Below the pieces are notes generated by a model. It saw nothing but the letters and a program-made list of their open reading frames with translations, had not been told where the DNA came from and made no database searches. The translations under genes were made by a program, and so were the position numbers. A stretch of 64,000 bases of DNA from Clostridium_I sp963725425 (GTDB taxonomy: Bacteria; Bacillota; Clostridia; Clostridiales; Clostridiaceae), in the NCBI GenBank assembly GCA_963725425.1, contig CAVRYJ010000024.1, forward strand, positions 81,813-145,812, in the 5' to 3' direction. This document shows positions 1-7,568 of the stretch, piece by piece (position 1 is the first letter of the stretch; every line of letters begins with the position of its first letter).

Positions 1-2
1 CA

Positions 3-1004
3 GTAAATTCATATATGAATGCTATAATGAAAAAAGATGAAAATGGAGCAAGCAAATTCTATTCCAGTGAGTTTAAGAAGATTAACAATGAAAAAAATGA
101 ACAAAATCTTACAATTAATGGGTACATATTTGATGAAATAACTCAATCTGGAAATATGGGAGTTATTAAGGTAAAAGTTAATAGGATAAATAATAAAATA
201 CCCTATGCTTCTTTAGAAACCGAAACATTTAAGGTTGTAAAGGAAAAAAACATGTATAAGATTAAAAGTATAGACACAGAAAATGAAAAGGAAATATTTG
301 TAGGGGGGGATAACAATAGTCAAATAAGAATAAGAAGTAAAGACAATATTAAAACAAATTTATTAACGAATTTTGATGGCATGCCCAAGTATTATTATGC
401 TCAAGAAGATAAGGCACGAAATAACAAAATTTCAATATCCATTGGACAATATGGGTTAATTGGAATTAGTTTTGATGGATCTTCAGGTTTCGTAACTACA
501 AAAGGGAAAAATCCATATATTGAAGTTATAAATTTTGATGAGTCAATGATGACCCAAGGAGGTACAGGATCACAGGGATCAGGTGATTCAGGAGGAGAGG
601 GGCAGCAAGAAAACGAGATGAAACCAGAAACACCAATAGGAAAAGAACTGGTGTCACTAGAAGTTATACCTGGAGCCGTTCTAGAGAACACTATATACTC
701 ACAAGATAATAGGTATCTAGTTGTTCAGTTTACGAAGAATAATTTAGGATCTACTTTAAAAATGTATAAATGTAAGGATGGAGAGGGTGCTGCTTTTGAT
801 TTTGAAAAATATTATCCCATGGAAAAGCTAGATGTAAATATAGTTAACTTTGTAAGAAAGGGGCTTATATACAGAGTAACACCAAGGGCAGCTTATATTA
901 ATGATAAGAGCATTACGAGTATAACTGGAGTTTGGCAGATCGATCCAGCAAGCGCAAAGCCAAAGGTTGTTTTAGATGAAAGCAAAGCTAACACTTCAAA
1001 CTAA
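3..1004 (+). CDS. Hypothetical protein, 5' end outside window
   Basis: I do not recognise this protein. The frame is open through the first base of the window and the first ATG (15) has no ribosome binding site, so the true start lies upstream and an N-terminal signal or membrane anchor could be missing. What is visible is 329 residues from that ATG: a mixed alpha/beta N-terminal part rich in Lys and Asn, a low-complexity Gly/Ser/Gln/Glu linker at about residues 180-205, and a C-terminal domain of about 120 residues. The two-domain layout with a flexible linker suits an extracytoplasmic or lipoprotein-type protein, but this is inference. A stop at 1002-1004 is followed by an inverted repeat rather than a clear terminator. 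Confidence 0.6.
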   Translation, partial: VNSYMNAIMKKDENGASKFYSSEFKKINNEKNEQNLTINGYIFDEITQSGNMGVIKVKVNRINNKIPYASLETETFKVVKEKNMYKIKSIDTENEKEIFVGGDNNSQIRIRSKDNIKTNLLTNFDGMPKYYYAQEDKARNNKISISIGQYGLIGISFDGSSGFVTTKGKNPYIEVINFDESMMTQGGTGSQGSGDSGGEGQQENEMKPETPIGKELVSLEVIPGAVLENTIYSQDNRYLVVQFTKNNLGSTLKMYKCKDGEGAAFDFEKYYPMEKLDVNIVNFVRKGLIYRVTPRAAYINDKSITSITGVWQIDPASAKPKVVLDESKANTSN

Positions 1005-1029
1005 AAAAGCAGTTGTCAGATACCAAGTT

Positions 1030-1127
1030 CCAAATACCAGTTAAGGTAATTTTGCCTTTGGCGAAATAAAATTATATCAATTAATTTTTCTGCCTTGGAA
1101 GAAAAATTTTAATTAACTGGTATTTGG
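1030..1127. repeat. Intergenic inverted repeat, mosaic repeat family
   Basis: A perfect 15 bp inverted repeat (CCAAATACCAGTTAA at 1030-1044 and its complement at 1113-1127) encloses about 68 bp that include an ATTTTGCC-TTT-GGCGAAAT palindrome. The inner palindrome closely resembles the one that accompanies the AGTTAAG heptamer arrays near 10930, 17115 and 19440, so this looks like a member of the same mosaic family with different arms. Confidence 0.6.
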
Positions 1128-1167
1128 CCACTGTTACTTGGAAACTGAATTTATATTGGGAGGTATT

Positions 1168-2106
1168 ATGGAAGAAAACATTGATTGGAATGGAAAAAAT
1201 TATTATAATTTAAACAGTTTTCTTAGAGAAAAATTTGGACAAAAGGTATTTAAAATTTCTCTAGATGCAGGGTTTTCATGTCCCAACAGAGATGGCGCCA
1301 TAAGCAATTTAGGATGTGTATTTTGTAGTGAAAGAGGTTCTGGGGATTTTGCAGGAGATAGAAAATCCTCTATATCTCAGCAATTCAAAGATATGAAGGA
1401 AATGATGAGCAAAAAATGGAAAAATGGTAAGTACATAGCATATTTTCAAGCCTACACCAATACATATGCGGATGTGAAAACTCTAAGAGCTTTATATGAT
1501 GAGGCATTAGAGCAAGATGATGTTGTAGCTTTAGCCATAGCTACAAGACCTGATTGTTTGAGTGAAGAGGTTCTAGATTTACTACAGGAATACAATAATA
1601 AGACATATCTTTGGATAGAACTCGGACTACAGACAATAAACGATACTACAGCTAGGGTAATTAATAGAGGGTATAAACTTAAGGTATTTGAGGATTCTCT
1701 AGACAAACTTAGCACAAGAGGCATAGATGTAGTAGTACACACTATATTTGGTCTTCCTGGTGAAGGAAAACAAGACATGCTTAATACCATAGATTACGTA
1801 GCACATAGGGATATTAAGGGTATAAAAATACACTTATTGCATCTTTTAAAGAATACACCTTTGGTGGATCTATATGAAAAAGGAAATCTTACTTTTTTAG
1901 AGCAACAAGAATATACAGATATAATATGTGAAGCGATTACAAGGCTCCCTAGGGAAATGGTAATTCACAGACTTACAGGAGATGCACCAAGAGAATTATT
2001 AATTGGACCTAAGTGGAGTCTTAAAAAATGGGAAGTGTTAAATGAGATTGATTATAAGCTTTCGAAAAATAATTTAGTTCAAGGTTTGTACTTTCATACA
2101 AATTAA
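1168..2106 (+). CDS. TIGR01212-family radical SAM protein
   Basis: This 312-residue protein belongs to the YhcC/YtqA type of radical SAM protein (TIGR01212), related to the Elp3-like group; its reaction is not established. The cluster-binding cysteines sit in the segment FSCPNRDG...GCVFC, a C-x11-C-x2-C arrangement near residue 40, preceded by the family phrase KISLDAGFSCPN. The FGLPGEG phrase near residue 200 is also typical. I place the start at ATG 1168 because GGGAGG at 1158-1163 precedes it with correct spacing; an in-frame codon at 1138 has no such site. It stands alone between an inverted repeat and the ugpC promoter region. The family is confident, the substrate unknown. Confidence 0.88.
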   Translation: MEENIDWNGKNYYNLNSFLREKFGQKVFKISLDAGFSCPNRDGAISNLGCVFCSERGSGDFAGDRKSSISQQFKDMKEMMSKKWKNGKYIAYFQAYTNTYADVKTLRALYDEALEQDDVVALAIATRPDCLSEEVLDLLQEYNNKTYLWIELGLQTINDTTARVINRGYKLKVFEDSLDKLSTRGIDVVVHTIFGLPGEGKQDMLNTIDYVAHRDIKGIKIHLLHLLKNTPLVDLYEKGNLTFLEQQEYTDIICEAITRLPREMVIHRLTGDAPRELLIGPKWSLKKWEVLNEIDYKLSKNNLVQGLYFHTN

Positions 2107-2193
2107 ACAAAATAGTTTTGTCACTTTTGCAAATAGATTAAATATATGTAATGGTTTAGAATAAAATTATAATAAATTTAGGGGGAGTTAAAT

Positions 2194-3303
2194 ATGTCAG
2201 GATTATCATTAAAACATATATATAAAACATATGAGGGTAATGTAACAGCAGTAAAGGATTTTAATTTAGAAATAGAAGATAAGGAATTTGTTGTATTCGT
2301 AGGACCTTCAGGTTGCGGTAAATCAACAACATTAAGAATGATAGCAGGACTTGAAGATATAACAAAAGGAGAACTTTATATCGGAGGAGAATTAAAAAAT
2401 GATGTTTCTCCTAAAGACAGAGATATAGCTATGGTTTTCCAAAATTATGCTTTATATCCTCATATGACGGTTTATGATAATATGGCATTTGGTTTAAAAC
2501 TTAGAAAAACACCTAAAAAAGAAATAGATGAAAAGGTTAGAGATGCAGCAAAAATTCTTGATATTGAGCATTTGCTAGATAGAAAACCAAAGGCATTATC
2601 AGGCGGTCAAAGACAAAGGGTTGCAATGGGAAGAGCAATAGTTAGAGAACCAAAGGTTTTCTTAATGGACGAACCATTGTCAAATCTTGATGCAAAACTT
2701 AGAGTACAAATGAGAACGGTAATAGCTAAGCTACATAAAAGATTAGAGACAACCTTTGTTTATGTAACACATGACCAAACAGAAGCTATGACACTTGGAA
2801 CTAAGATAGTAGTTATGAAGGATGGTTTAGTTCAACAAGTGGATTCACCACAACATTTATATAATCATCCTGTAAATCTTTTTGTTGCAGGTTTTATTGG
2901 AAGTCCTCAGATGAACTTCATTGAGGCTAAAGTTGAAGATCAAGCAGGTAAATTGTATGTTACTTTTGAAGATGAAAAGATGCCACTTAGTGAGGAAACT
3001 AGTAAGATTCTTAAGGAAAAAGGTTGTGTTGGCAAAGAAATAATAATGGGGATAAGACCAGAACATCTAGATGATGATCCTGAATTTATAGAAAAACATA
3101 CAGATGCTATAATTAATGCTAATGTTGAAGTTACAGAACTTATGGGTTCAGAAACATTTTTGTATTTGAAAAAAGGAAAAGCTACTTTTACAGCAAAGGT
3201 TGCGGGAACATCAAAGGCTAAACCAGATGATATAATAAAAATAGCTTTGAATCCTGATAAGATTCACATTTTTGATAAAGAGACGGAGTTAACTATAGTT
3301 TAG
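2194..3303 (+). CDS. ugpC: Sugar ABC transporter ATPase, UgpC/MsmX type
   Basis: ATP-binding subunit of a carbohydrate ABC importer (MalK/UgpC/MsmX group), which energises membrane permeases at the cytoplasmic face. Its 369 residues show Walker A GPSGCGKST (37-45), Q-loop Gln83, the signature LSGGQ (135-139), Walker B VFLMDE (155-160) and the H-loop His193. A C-terminal regulatory OB-type domain (about 235-369) contains the IMGIRPEHL phrase of the MalK family. GGGGGAG at 2180-2186 supports the ATG start. No permease or binding-protein genes are adjacent, so it is probably a shared ATPase serving several importers, as MsmX does in Bacillus (family knowledge). A regulator gene follows after 10 bp, suggesting one transcript. 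Confidence 0.92.
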   Translation: MSGLSLKHIYKTYEGNVTAVKDFNLEIEDKEFVVFVGPSGCGKSTTLRMIAGLEDITKGELYIGGELKNDVSPKDRDIAMVFQNYALYPHMTVYDNMAFGLKLRKTPKKEIDEKVRDAAKILDIEHLLDRKPKALSGGQRQRVAMGRAIVREPKVFLMDEPLSNLDAKLRVQMRTVIAKLHKRLETTFVYVTHDQTEAMTLGTKIVVMKDGLVQQVDSPQHLYNHPVNLFVAGFIGSPQMNFIEAKVEDQAGKLYVTFEDEKMPLSEETSKILKEKGCVGKEIIMGIRPEHLDDDPEFIEKHTDAIINANVEVTELMGSETFLYLKKGKATFTAKVAGTSKAKPDDIIKIALNPDKIHIFDKETELTIV

Positions 3304-3313
3304 GAGATTTTAT

Positions 3314-4270
3314 ATGAAAGATATTACGAATTTTCTGCAAGAACTCAGCAAAAATACGGGAATTGGTTTTAGTTTAAGTACTGAAGATGGATTTATTATA
3401 TTTAGCAGTGAGTCTTTCAAAGAAAATTCTGATATGATATATATTTCTATTGACATAGGTATGGAAAAGGCTAGAATTCATTTAGAAAATAAATTCAAGG
3501 AATGTGCATCGCTATTAAAGTATGCTATAGAAGATAAGTATAGGGATATATACTCTGAAAAAGAGAGAATAATAAGTGATGTATTAGATGGTAAAGATAT
3601 GTCAGATGAAATGGTTTATAAAAGTATACCATTTTTGCATTCAGGATGTAACTTATTACTTGTAAACACAGCTGGGAATATATATGAGTCAATAGATGTA
3701 ATCAAGAAAATTTACCAAAAATACGATGTAATTACGATGATTTATCATGATGATATTATTGTAATAGTTAACTTTGATGAAGTAAAAGAGCATGCAAAAG
3801 CAATAAAAGAAACAATCAATTCAAACTTGTTTTGCAAATGTTCTGTAAGCTATGGTAATATTGCTTATAATAAATACGACATAAAGAGGGCTTTTGATGA
3901 GAGCAAGCAAAGCATGACTTTAAGTGAGAAGTTTTCTGTAAGAGAAGAAGTGCTAGATTATAATAAGCTACTCTTTGAAAAAATTGTATACAGTTTAGAT
4001 TCAAAACTTAAACAGGAATTTCTAAATAAATTTGAAACAAAGTTTAACTCTTTTGACTCTGAAATGATTTCAACTATAGATGAGTTTGTAAATTGTGGGC
4101 TAAATACCAGTGATGCAGCACGAAAACTATATGTCCATAGGAATACTCTTATATATAGGTTAGATAAAATAAAAAAGGAAACCGGGTTTGACATTAGAAA
4201 CTTTAGAGAAGCAACGGTATTCACAATAAGTTTCCTTGTGTGGAGAGAAAAAAACAAACAAACAAATTAG
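3314..4270 (+). CDS. PucR/CdaR-type helix-turn-helix regulator
   Basis: A 318-residue transcriptional regulator with a C-terminal PucR-type helix-turn-helix (about 260-312), seen in the stretch TSDAARKLYVHRNTLIYRLD, the hallmark of the CdaR/PucR group. The N-terminal part resembles a small sensory domain and the middle a degenerate GGDEF-like region, as in CdaR proteins; no ligand can be named. It starts 10 bp after the sugar ABC ATPase gene and is followed by a strong terminator, so the two genes likely form an operon. Control of sugar uptake genes is inferred from that neighbour. Confidence 0.82.
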   Translation: MKDITNFLQELSKNTGIGFSLSTEDGFIIFSSESFKENSDMIYISIDIGMEKARIHLENKFKECASLLKYAIEDKYRDIYSEKERIISDVLDGKDMSDEMVYKSIPFLHSGCNLLLVNTAGNIYESIDVIKKIYQKYDVITMIYHDDIIVIVNFDEVKEHAKAIKETINSNLFCKCSVSYGNIAYNKYDIKRAFDESKQSMTLSEKFSVREEVLDYNKLLFEKIVYSLDSKLKQEFLNKFETKFNSFDSEMISTIDEFVNCGLNTSDAARKLYVHRNTLIYRLDKIKKETGFDIRNFREATVFTISFLVWREKNKQTN

Positions 4271-4288
4271 ATTACCCCTTATTAATAC

Positions 4289-4334
4289 CAGACTATGTTT
4301 TTTTAAGGAAAACATAGTCTGATTTGTTTTTTTG
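4289..4334 (+). terminator. Rho-independent terminator
   Basis: A 12 bp perfect stem (CAGACTATGTTT at 4289-4300 with AAACATAGTCTG at 4310-4321) is followed by a T-rich tail. It closes the ugpC-regulator operon. Confidence 0.9.
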
Positions 4335-4373
4335 TATAATATTTTAAGTGCTATAATTATATATGTATTGAGC

Positions 4374-4420
4374 TAAGGCATCATCAAAAAGATTATAAAA
4401 AATATTAGTCAGACTTTTTA
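4374..4420 (+). repeat. Diverged left end of MITE-like element
   Basis: TAAGGCATCATCAAA at 4374-4388 matches the left end of the roughly 160 bp element found whole at 5215, 9519 and 55914, but the following bases have drifted and the right half is absent. Read as a decayed remnant between the terminator and comB. Confidence 0.5.
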
Positions 4421-4453
4421 AGATAATTTGTAAAATTTAAGGGGGAATGGAGT

Positions 4454-5164
4454 ATGAAGATTGATGTAATAATATCTGCTGATGACATTAAGGAAGAGAA
4501 GATAAAGGGAAAATCAGTTGTAGTCATAGACGTGCTTAGAGCCACATCTGTAATAGTTACAGCTATTAGTAATGGTTGCAGAGAGGTTATTCCAGTAGTT
4601 GATGTTGATGCGGCGAGAGAAATAGCATCAAAGAATAAAAGTATCTATTTACTTGGAGGAGAAAGAAGAGCTTTAAAAATAGATGGGTTTGATTTTTCAA
4701 ATTCACCACTTGAATATAAGGCTAATTTAGTTAATGGTAAAAAACTTGTTATGACTACTACTAATGGTACTAGAGCAATAAAAGGAAGCGTTGCTGCTAA
4801 AAATATAATCATAGGAGCTATGATTAATGCAAAAGCTGTTAGCCATAGGCTTATAGAACTTGATAATGATGTGGTTATAGTCAATGCTGGAACTTATGGA
4901 CAATTTTCTATTGATGATTTCATATGTACGGGGTACATAATAAGTTTATTAAAGGAAAAATCTAATCTAGAATTAAAATTAATGGATATAGCAACTACTG
5001 CTTTATATATATACGAGCAAAATAAGGATATTACAAGCTTTATAAAATATGCAAATCATTATAATGTAATTAAAAATCTTGGACTTTTTGAAGATCTTAA
5101 ATATTGTTGCTCTAAGGATATTGTAGATGTGGTTCCTGAATATAGTGAAGGCATTATAAAATAA
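4454..5164 (+). CDS. comB: 2-phosphosulfolactate phosphatase family (ComB)
   Basis: This 236-residue protein is a member of the ComB family, named for the Mg-dependent phosphatase that converts 2-phosphosulfolactate to sulfolactate in coenzyme M synthesis. Family phrases seen are VVVIDVLRATSVIVTAI near the N-terminus, LLGGERRALKIDGFDFSNSP, and MTTTNGTRA. Clostridia lack coenzyme M, so the physiological substrate here is uncertain. GGGGGAATGG just upstream supports ATG 4454. It appears monocistronic: a terminator lies upstream and a MITE-like repeat starts 50 bp downstream, with no obvious terminator hairpin of its own. Confidence 0.85.
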   Translation: MKIDVIISADDIKEEKIKGKSVVVIDVLRATSVIVTAISNGCREVIPVVDVDAAREIASKNKSIYLLGGERRALKIDGFDFSNSPLEYKANLVNGKKLVMTTTNGTRAIKGSVAAKNIIIGAMINAKAVSHRLIELDNDVVIVNAGTYGQFSIDDFICTGYIISLLKEKSNLELKLMDIATTALYIYEQNKDITSFIKYANHYNVIKNLGLFEDLKYCCSKDIVDVVPEYSEGIIK

Positions 5165-5214
5165 ACAGAAGTTTTGAAGTGTTTTTTCTTTCTCACTCGT
5201 TATAGTAAGTGTAA

Positions 5215-5373
5215 GGCATCATCAAAGAAATAACAAGTCAGTATTCTGGTCTGTTTCGTGGTATGCAACGCCTTGCATAACCATTACATAGCCCACTATG
5301 CGCAAGGTTTTGGCTCCTCGCCTACCGCAAAACATCCTCAGAATCTTTGACTTGTTATTTCTTTTCAGATGCC
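5215..5373 (+). repeat. MITE-like element, full copy A
   Basis: A 159 bp non-coding element with near-perfect terminal inverted repeats of about 28 bp: the left end begins GGCATCATCAAAGAAATAAC and the right end finishes TTATTTCTTTTCAGATGCC. Both ends are flanked by TAA/TTA-like bases. It contains no ORF of its own and matches copies at 9519-9676 and 55914-56073. It ends only 18 bp before the proposed start of the sigma-factor gene. Confidence 0.85.
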
Positions 5374-5390
5374 TAAGGACAAAAAGGGCG

Positions 5391-5903
5391 GTGATAATTA
5401 TTGAAAAGGAACAGTTTATAAACTACATAAAGCAATATGAACGTTTAATTATTACCATTTGTATATCCTTTACAAAAAACTATTTTGATGCCGAAGATTT
5501 GGCACAGCAAACCTTTTTGTCTGCTTACAAAAACTTAGAAAAATTTGATGGAGAAAATTTCAAAGCCTGGCTTACTAGAATTGCTGCAAATAAGTGCAAA
5601 GACTTTATCAAAAGCCCTGCAAGAAAAACCAATAACTTATCTGACGAAGATTATGAATGTTTACAAAACAATGATGATGTGCCGGAAAGTATATTTATGG
5701 AAAAATATACTGATGAGAAAATATATAAATTGTGTTGTAAATTGAAAGACCCTTACAAGACAGTATCTGTAAATTATTTTTGTGAAAATATTAAGCTTTC
5801 GGCTATGGCAAAGGATACAGGGCAGAGTTTAAAGACATTGCAAACTCAACTTTATAGGTCGAAAAAACTGCTTAAGGTTTTATGGAAGGAGGAGTCAATG
5901 TGA
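5391..5903 (+). CDS. ECF-type RNA polymerase sigma factor
   Basis: A sigma-70 family (ECF group) protein of about 170 residues. Region 2 includes the core-binding phrase DAEDLAQQTFLSAYKN and an AWLTRIAANKCKDFI stretch; region 4 near the C-terminus (SAMAKDTGQSLKTLQTQLYRSK) is a recognisable helix-turn-helix. The long open frame extends upstream to 5298, but those codons lie inside the MITE-like repeat and cannot be ancestral. I propose GTG 5391, which has only a modest AAGGA at 5375-5379; the GGGCGGTGAT just before 5400 looks like a ribosome binding site in front of an ATT codon, so the start is uncertain. It overlaps the anti-sigma gene by GTGA, implying translational coupling. Confidence 0.82.
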   Translation: MIIIEKEQFINYIKQYERLIITICISFTKNYFDAEDLAQQTFLSAYKNLEKFDGENFKAWLTRIAANKCKDFIKSPARKTNNLSDEDYECLQNNDDVPESIFMEKYTDEKIYKLCCKLKDPYKTVSVNYFCENIKLSAMAKDTGQSLKTLQTQLYRSKKLLKVLWKEESM

Positions 5904-6358
5904 ATAATTTATTATTTGATGAAATGGGACATTTAGATAGAATATCACTTTTAAAGCTTAAAGAAGGTTCATTAAATGATGAAGATTTATCTTTAGCGCT
6001 AGAACACATTTGTGATTGTGAAAAGTGTTCGGATGTTTTTGCTAATAGCTACAATGATAATGAACTTGCAGAAGCCCCTTTAGGTTTTCATAATGAGATA
6101 GAACAAAGAATAAAAAAGAAACGAGAAAGTGACATTAAATTCTTTTTTTATTCCTTAAGAGTTATAGTTGCTGCGTGTATAGCACTGGTTATTGTTTTTT
6201 CCAATACATTAAGTTTTGCAGCAAATAAAAGAACAAATCCAGGAGATATAAATCCTCCAAATTTAAGTGTGATAAGTACTATTAATGCACGACTTAATAA
6301 TTTTTCAAGAAAAATAGTTAATATGGAGGTTTTTAATAATGAGAAAGAAAAAAAATAA
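5900..6358 (+). CDS. Probable membrane anti-sigma factor
   Basis: A 152-residue protein whose N-terminal region carries an anti-sigma zinc-site-like motif (HICDCEKC, about residues 38-45), followed by a linker and one transmembrane segment (about 88-110), then a short outside tail. This fits a single-pass anti-sigma factor that holds the upstream ECF sigma factor until a surface signal arrives; the pairing is inferred from position and domain layout. GTG 5900 is chosen because AAGGAGG at 5886-5892 precedes it with 7 nt spacing, and it overlaps the sigma stop by 4 bp. The earlier in-frame ATG at 5882 would contain the ribosome binding site itself. Confidence 0.72.
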   Translation: MNNLLFDEMGHLDRISLLKLKEGSLNDEDLSLALEHICDCEKCSDVFANSYNDNELAEAPLGFHNEIEQRIKKKRESDIKFFFYSLRVIVAACIALVIVFSNTLSFAANKRTNPGDINPPNLSVISTINARLNNFSRKIVNMEVFNNEKEKK

Positions 6359-6863
6359 ATTTCTAACTTTTGTTTTATCACTTTTTCCAGGTGCAGGCCA
6401 CATGTATATGGGATTTATGAAAAAGGGAGTTTCACTTATGTCTGCTTTTTTCATTATAGTATTTATTTCTTCTTTTCTTGATGTAGGTCAACTACTTTAT
6501 GTTGTACCTGTTTTATGGTTTTATTCGTTCTTTGATTCTATAAATACAGGGTATTCAACGGATGAAGAGTTTTTAAAGATAGAGGATAATTATTTGTTTA
6601 CAATTGATAGATTTATAGGAATAGACAAAAATATGGTTATGAAGAGCAGACTTTTGCCAGGAATATTATTATTGATATTTGGTATATTCCTAATATGGAA
6701 AAATATTATGGCTCAGCTAAGTGGAATTATTCCTCAGCCAATTTATGATACCATGAGCAATATAATTACTAATCTTCCTAGATTAATTATTGGTATTGCT
6801 ATAATTGTTGTTGGTATTAAACTTATTATAGGTAAGAAAAAGGAGGGTGATATCAATGATTAA
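6339..6863 (+). CDS. Multipass membrane protein of sigma operon
   Basis: A 174-residue hydrophobic protein with four or so predicted membrane segments. The N-terminus (FVLSLFPGAGHMYMGFMKKG) resembles a TM2-type membrane hairpin, and a C-terminal pair of segments (about 105-125 and 145-165) resembles the LiaF N-terminal/DUF5668 layout. No enzymatic motif is visible. It overlaps the anti-sigma gene by 20 bp and the next gene by 8 bp, so all four genes are probably one transcript. A role in envelope-stress sensing or response is inference from that setting. Confidence 0.75.
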   Translation: MRKKKNKFLTFVLSLFPGAGHMYMGFMKKGVSLMSAFFIIVFISSFLDVGQLLYVVPVLWFYSFFDSINTGYSTDEEFLKIEDNYLFTIDRFIGIDKNMVMKSRLLPGILLLIFGIFLIWKNIMAQLSGIIPQPIYDTMSNIITNLPRLIIGIAIIVVGIKLIIGKKKEGDIND

Positions 6864-7164
6864 AGGCCGCAGAGTGGGAACTCTTACAGCTGGGACGGTA
6901 TTGATTGTTTTCGGAATATTGTTTTTAATCAAAGTAGTGTTTCCAGCTATTAGTTTTTCAATTATAGAATCACTTTGGCCACTTGTTTTAGTATTTTTAG
7001 GTGTGGAGATACTTGTATCCTATATGGTAAATAAAGAGGAGAAGATTAGATATGATACTGGTGCAATATTTTTAGTTATAGTATTATCTTTTTTCTCAAT
7101 GGGCATGGCGGCGATGGAGCTTGTAATTAAATATCAAATACAAGGCAAGTATATAACACATTAA
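6856..7164 (+). CDS. Small LiaF/DUF5668-like membrane protein
   Basis: A 102-residue membrane protein with about three hydrophobic segments, beginning with the TAGTVLIVFGILFLI stretch that is usual in LiaF N-terminal-like (DUF5668-type) proteins. ATG 6856 follows AAGGAGGGTGAT with good spacing; an in-frame GTG at 6847 lies within the ribosome binding site and is rejected. It is the last gene of the sigma/anti-sigma operon. No terminator hairpin directly follows; instead there is a heptamer array and then a 244 bp palindrome. Confidence 0.75.
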   Translation: MIKGRRVGTLTAGTVLIVFGILFLIKVVFPAISFSIIESLWPLVLVFLGVEILVSYMVNKEEKIRYDTGAIFLVIVLSFFSMGMAAMELVIKYQIQGKYITH

Positions 7165-7165
7165 A

Positions 7166-7195
7166 CAGTTAAGAGTTAAGAGTTAAGAGTTAATG
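7166..7195 (+). repeat. AGTTAAG heptamer array (single arm)
   Basis: Four tandem copies of AGTTAAG directly after the membrane-protein stop codon. It is followed by TTTTCTGC-TAA-GGCAGAAAA, an inner palindrome similar in layout to the GCC/GGC palindromes that accompany other copies. No inverted partner array is seen nearby, so this is a solo arm of the mosaic family. Confidence 0.7.
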
Positions 7196-7321
7196 AGGGT
7201 TTTCTGCTAAGGCAGAAAAATCAACAAAATAGGCGGATTAGGATTATTAATTTTTGTATTTTCATTTATTGATAAAGTACAGCAATTTGAAACGTTTTAA
7301 GGATTTTTCTTTCGCTTAGAT

Positions 7322-7565
7322 AATAGGACTTAATGAACTATGAGAAGAAGCATGGCAAGGCATGTGAAAGAGACTATTCGAGCGGACTTTAGAAAGACTT
7401 AGGCTTAGGTTTCTTAAATCCCGTTAAGAAACCTTTACTGTTTGAGCGCAGCGAGTTTAAAGGTTTTAGGGATTTGAGAAACCTAAGCCTTAGTCTTTCT
7501 TAAGTCTAGCGAGTAGCCTCTGAACATACCTTCACATGCTTCTTCTCATTTTTATTAAGCCTATT
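7322..7565. repeat. 244 bp long imperfect palindrome
   Basis: Two arms of about 100 nt are near-complete reverse complements: for example TGAGAAGAAGCATG near 7340 pairs with CATGCTTCTTCTCA near 7537, and AGACTTAGGCTTAGGTTTCT near 7395 pairs with AGAAACCTAAGCCTTAGTCT near 7478. The centre holds a smaller hairpin (AAACCTTTA ... TAAAGGTTT). No ORF of note is present. It fills the gap between two convergent genes and ends only 4 bp from the ABC-F stop codon. It could act as a bidirectional terminator or be a palindromic mobile unit. Confidence 0.85.
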
Positions 7566-7568
7566 GTA

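Noticed and set aside
1452..1790. Minus-strand frame inside the radical SAM gene
   Set aside because: Shadow of a well-supported gene with no start signal.
5298..5390. N-terminal extension of the sigma factor
   Set aside because: Those codons are entirely inside the MITE-like element and have no family counterpart.
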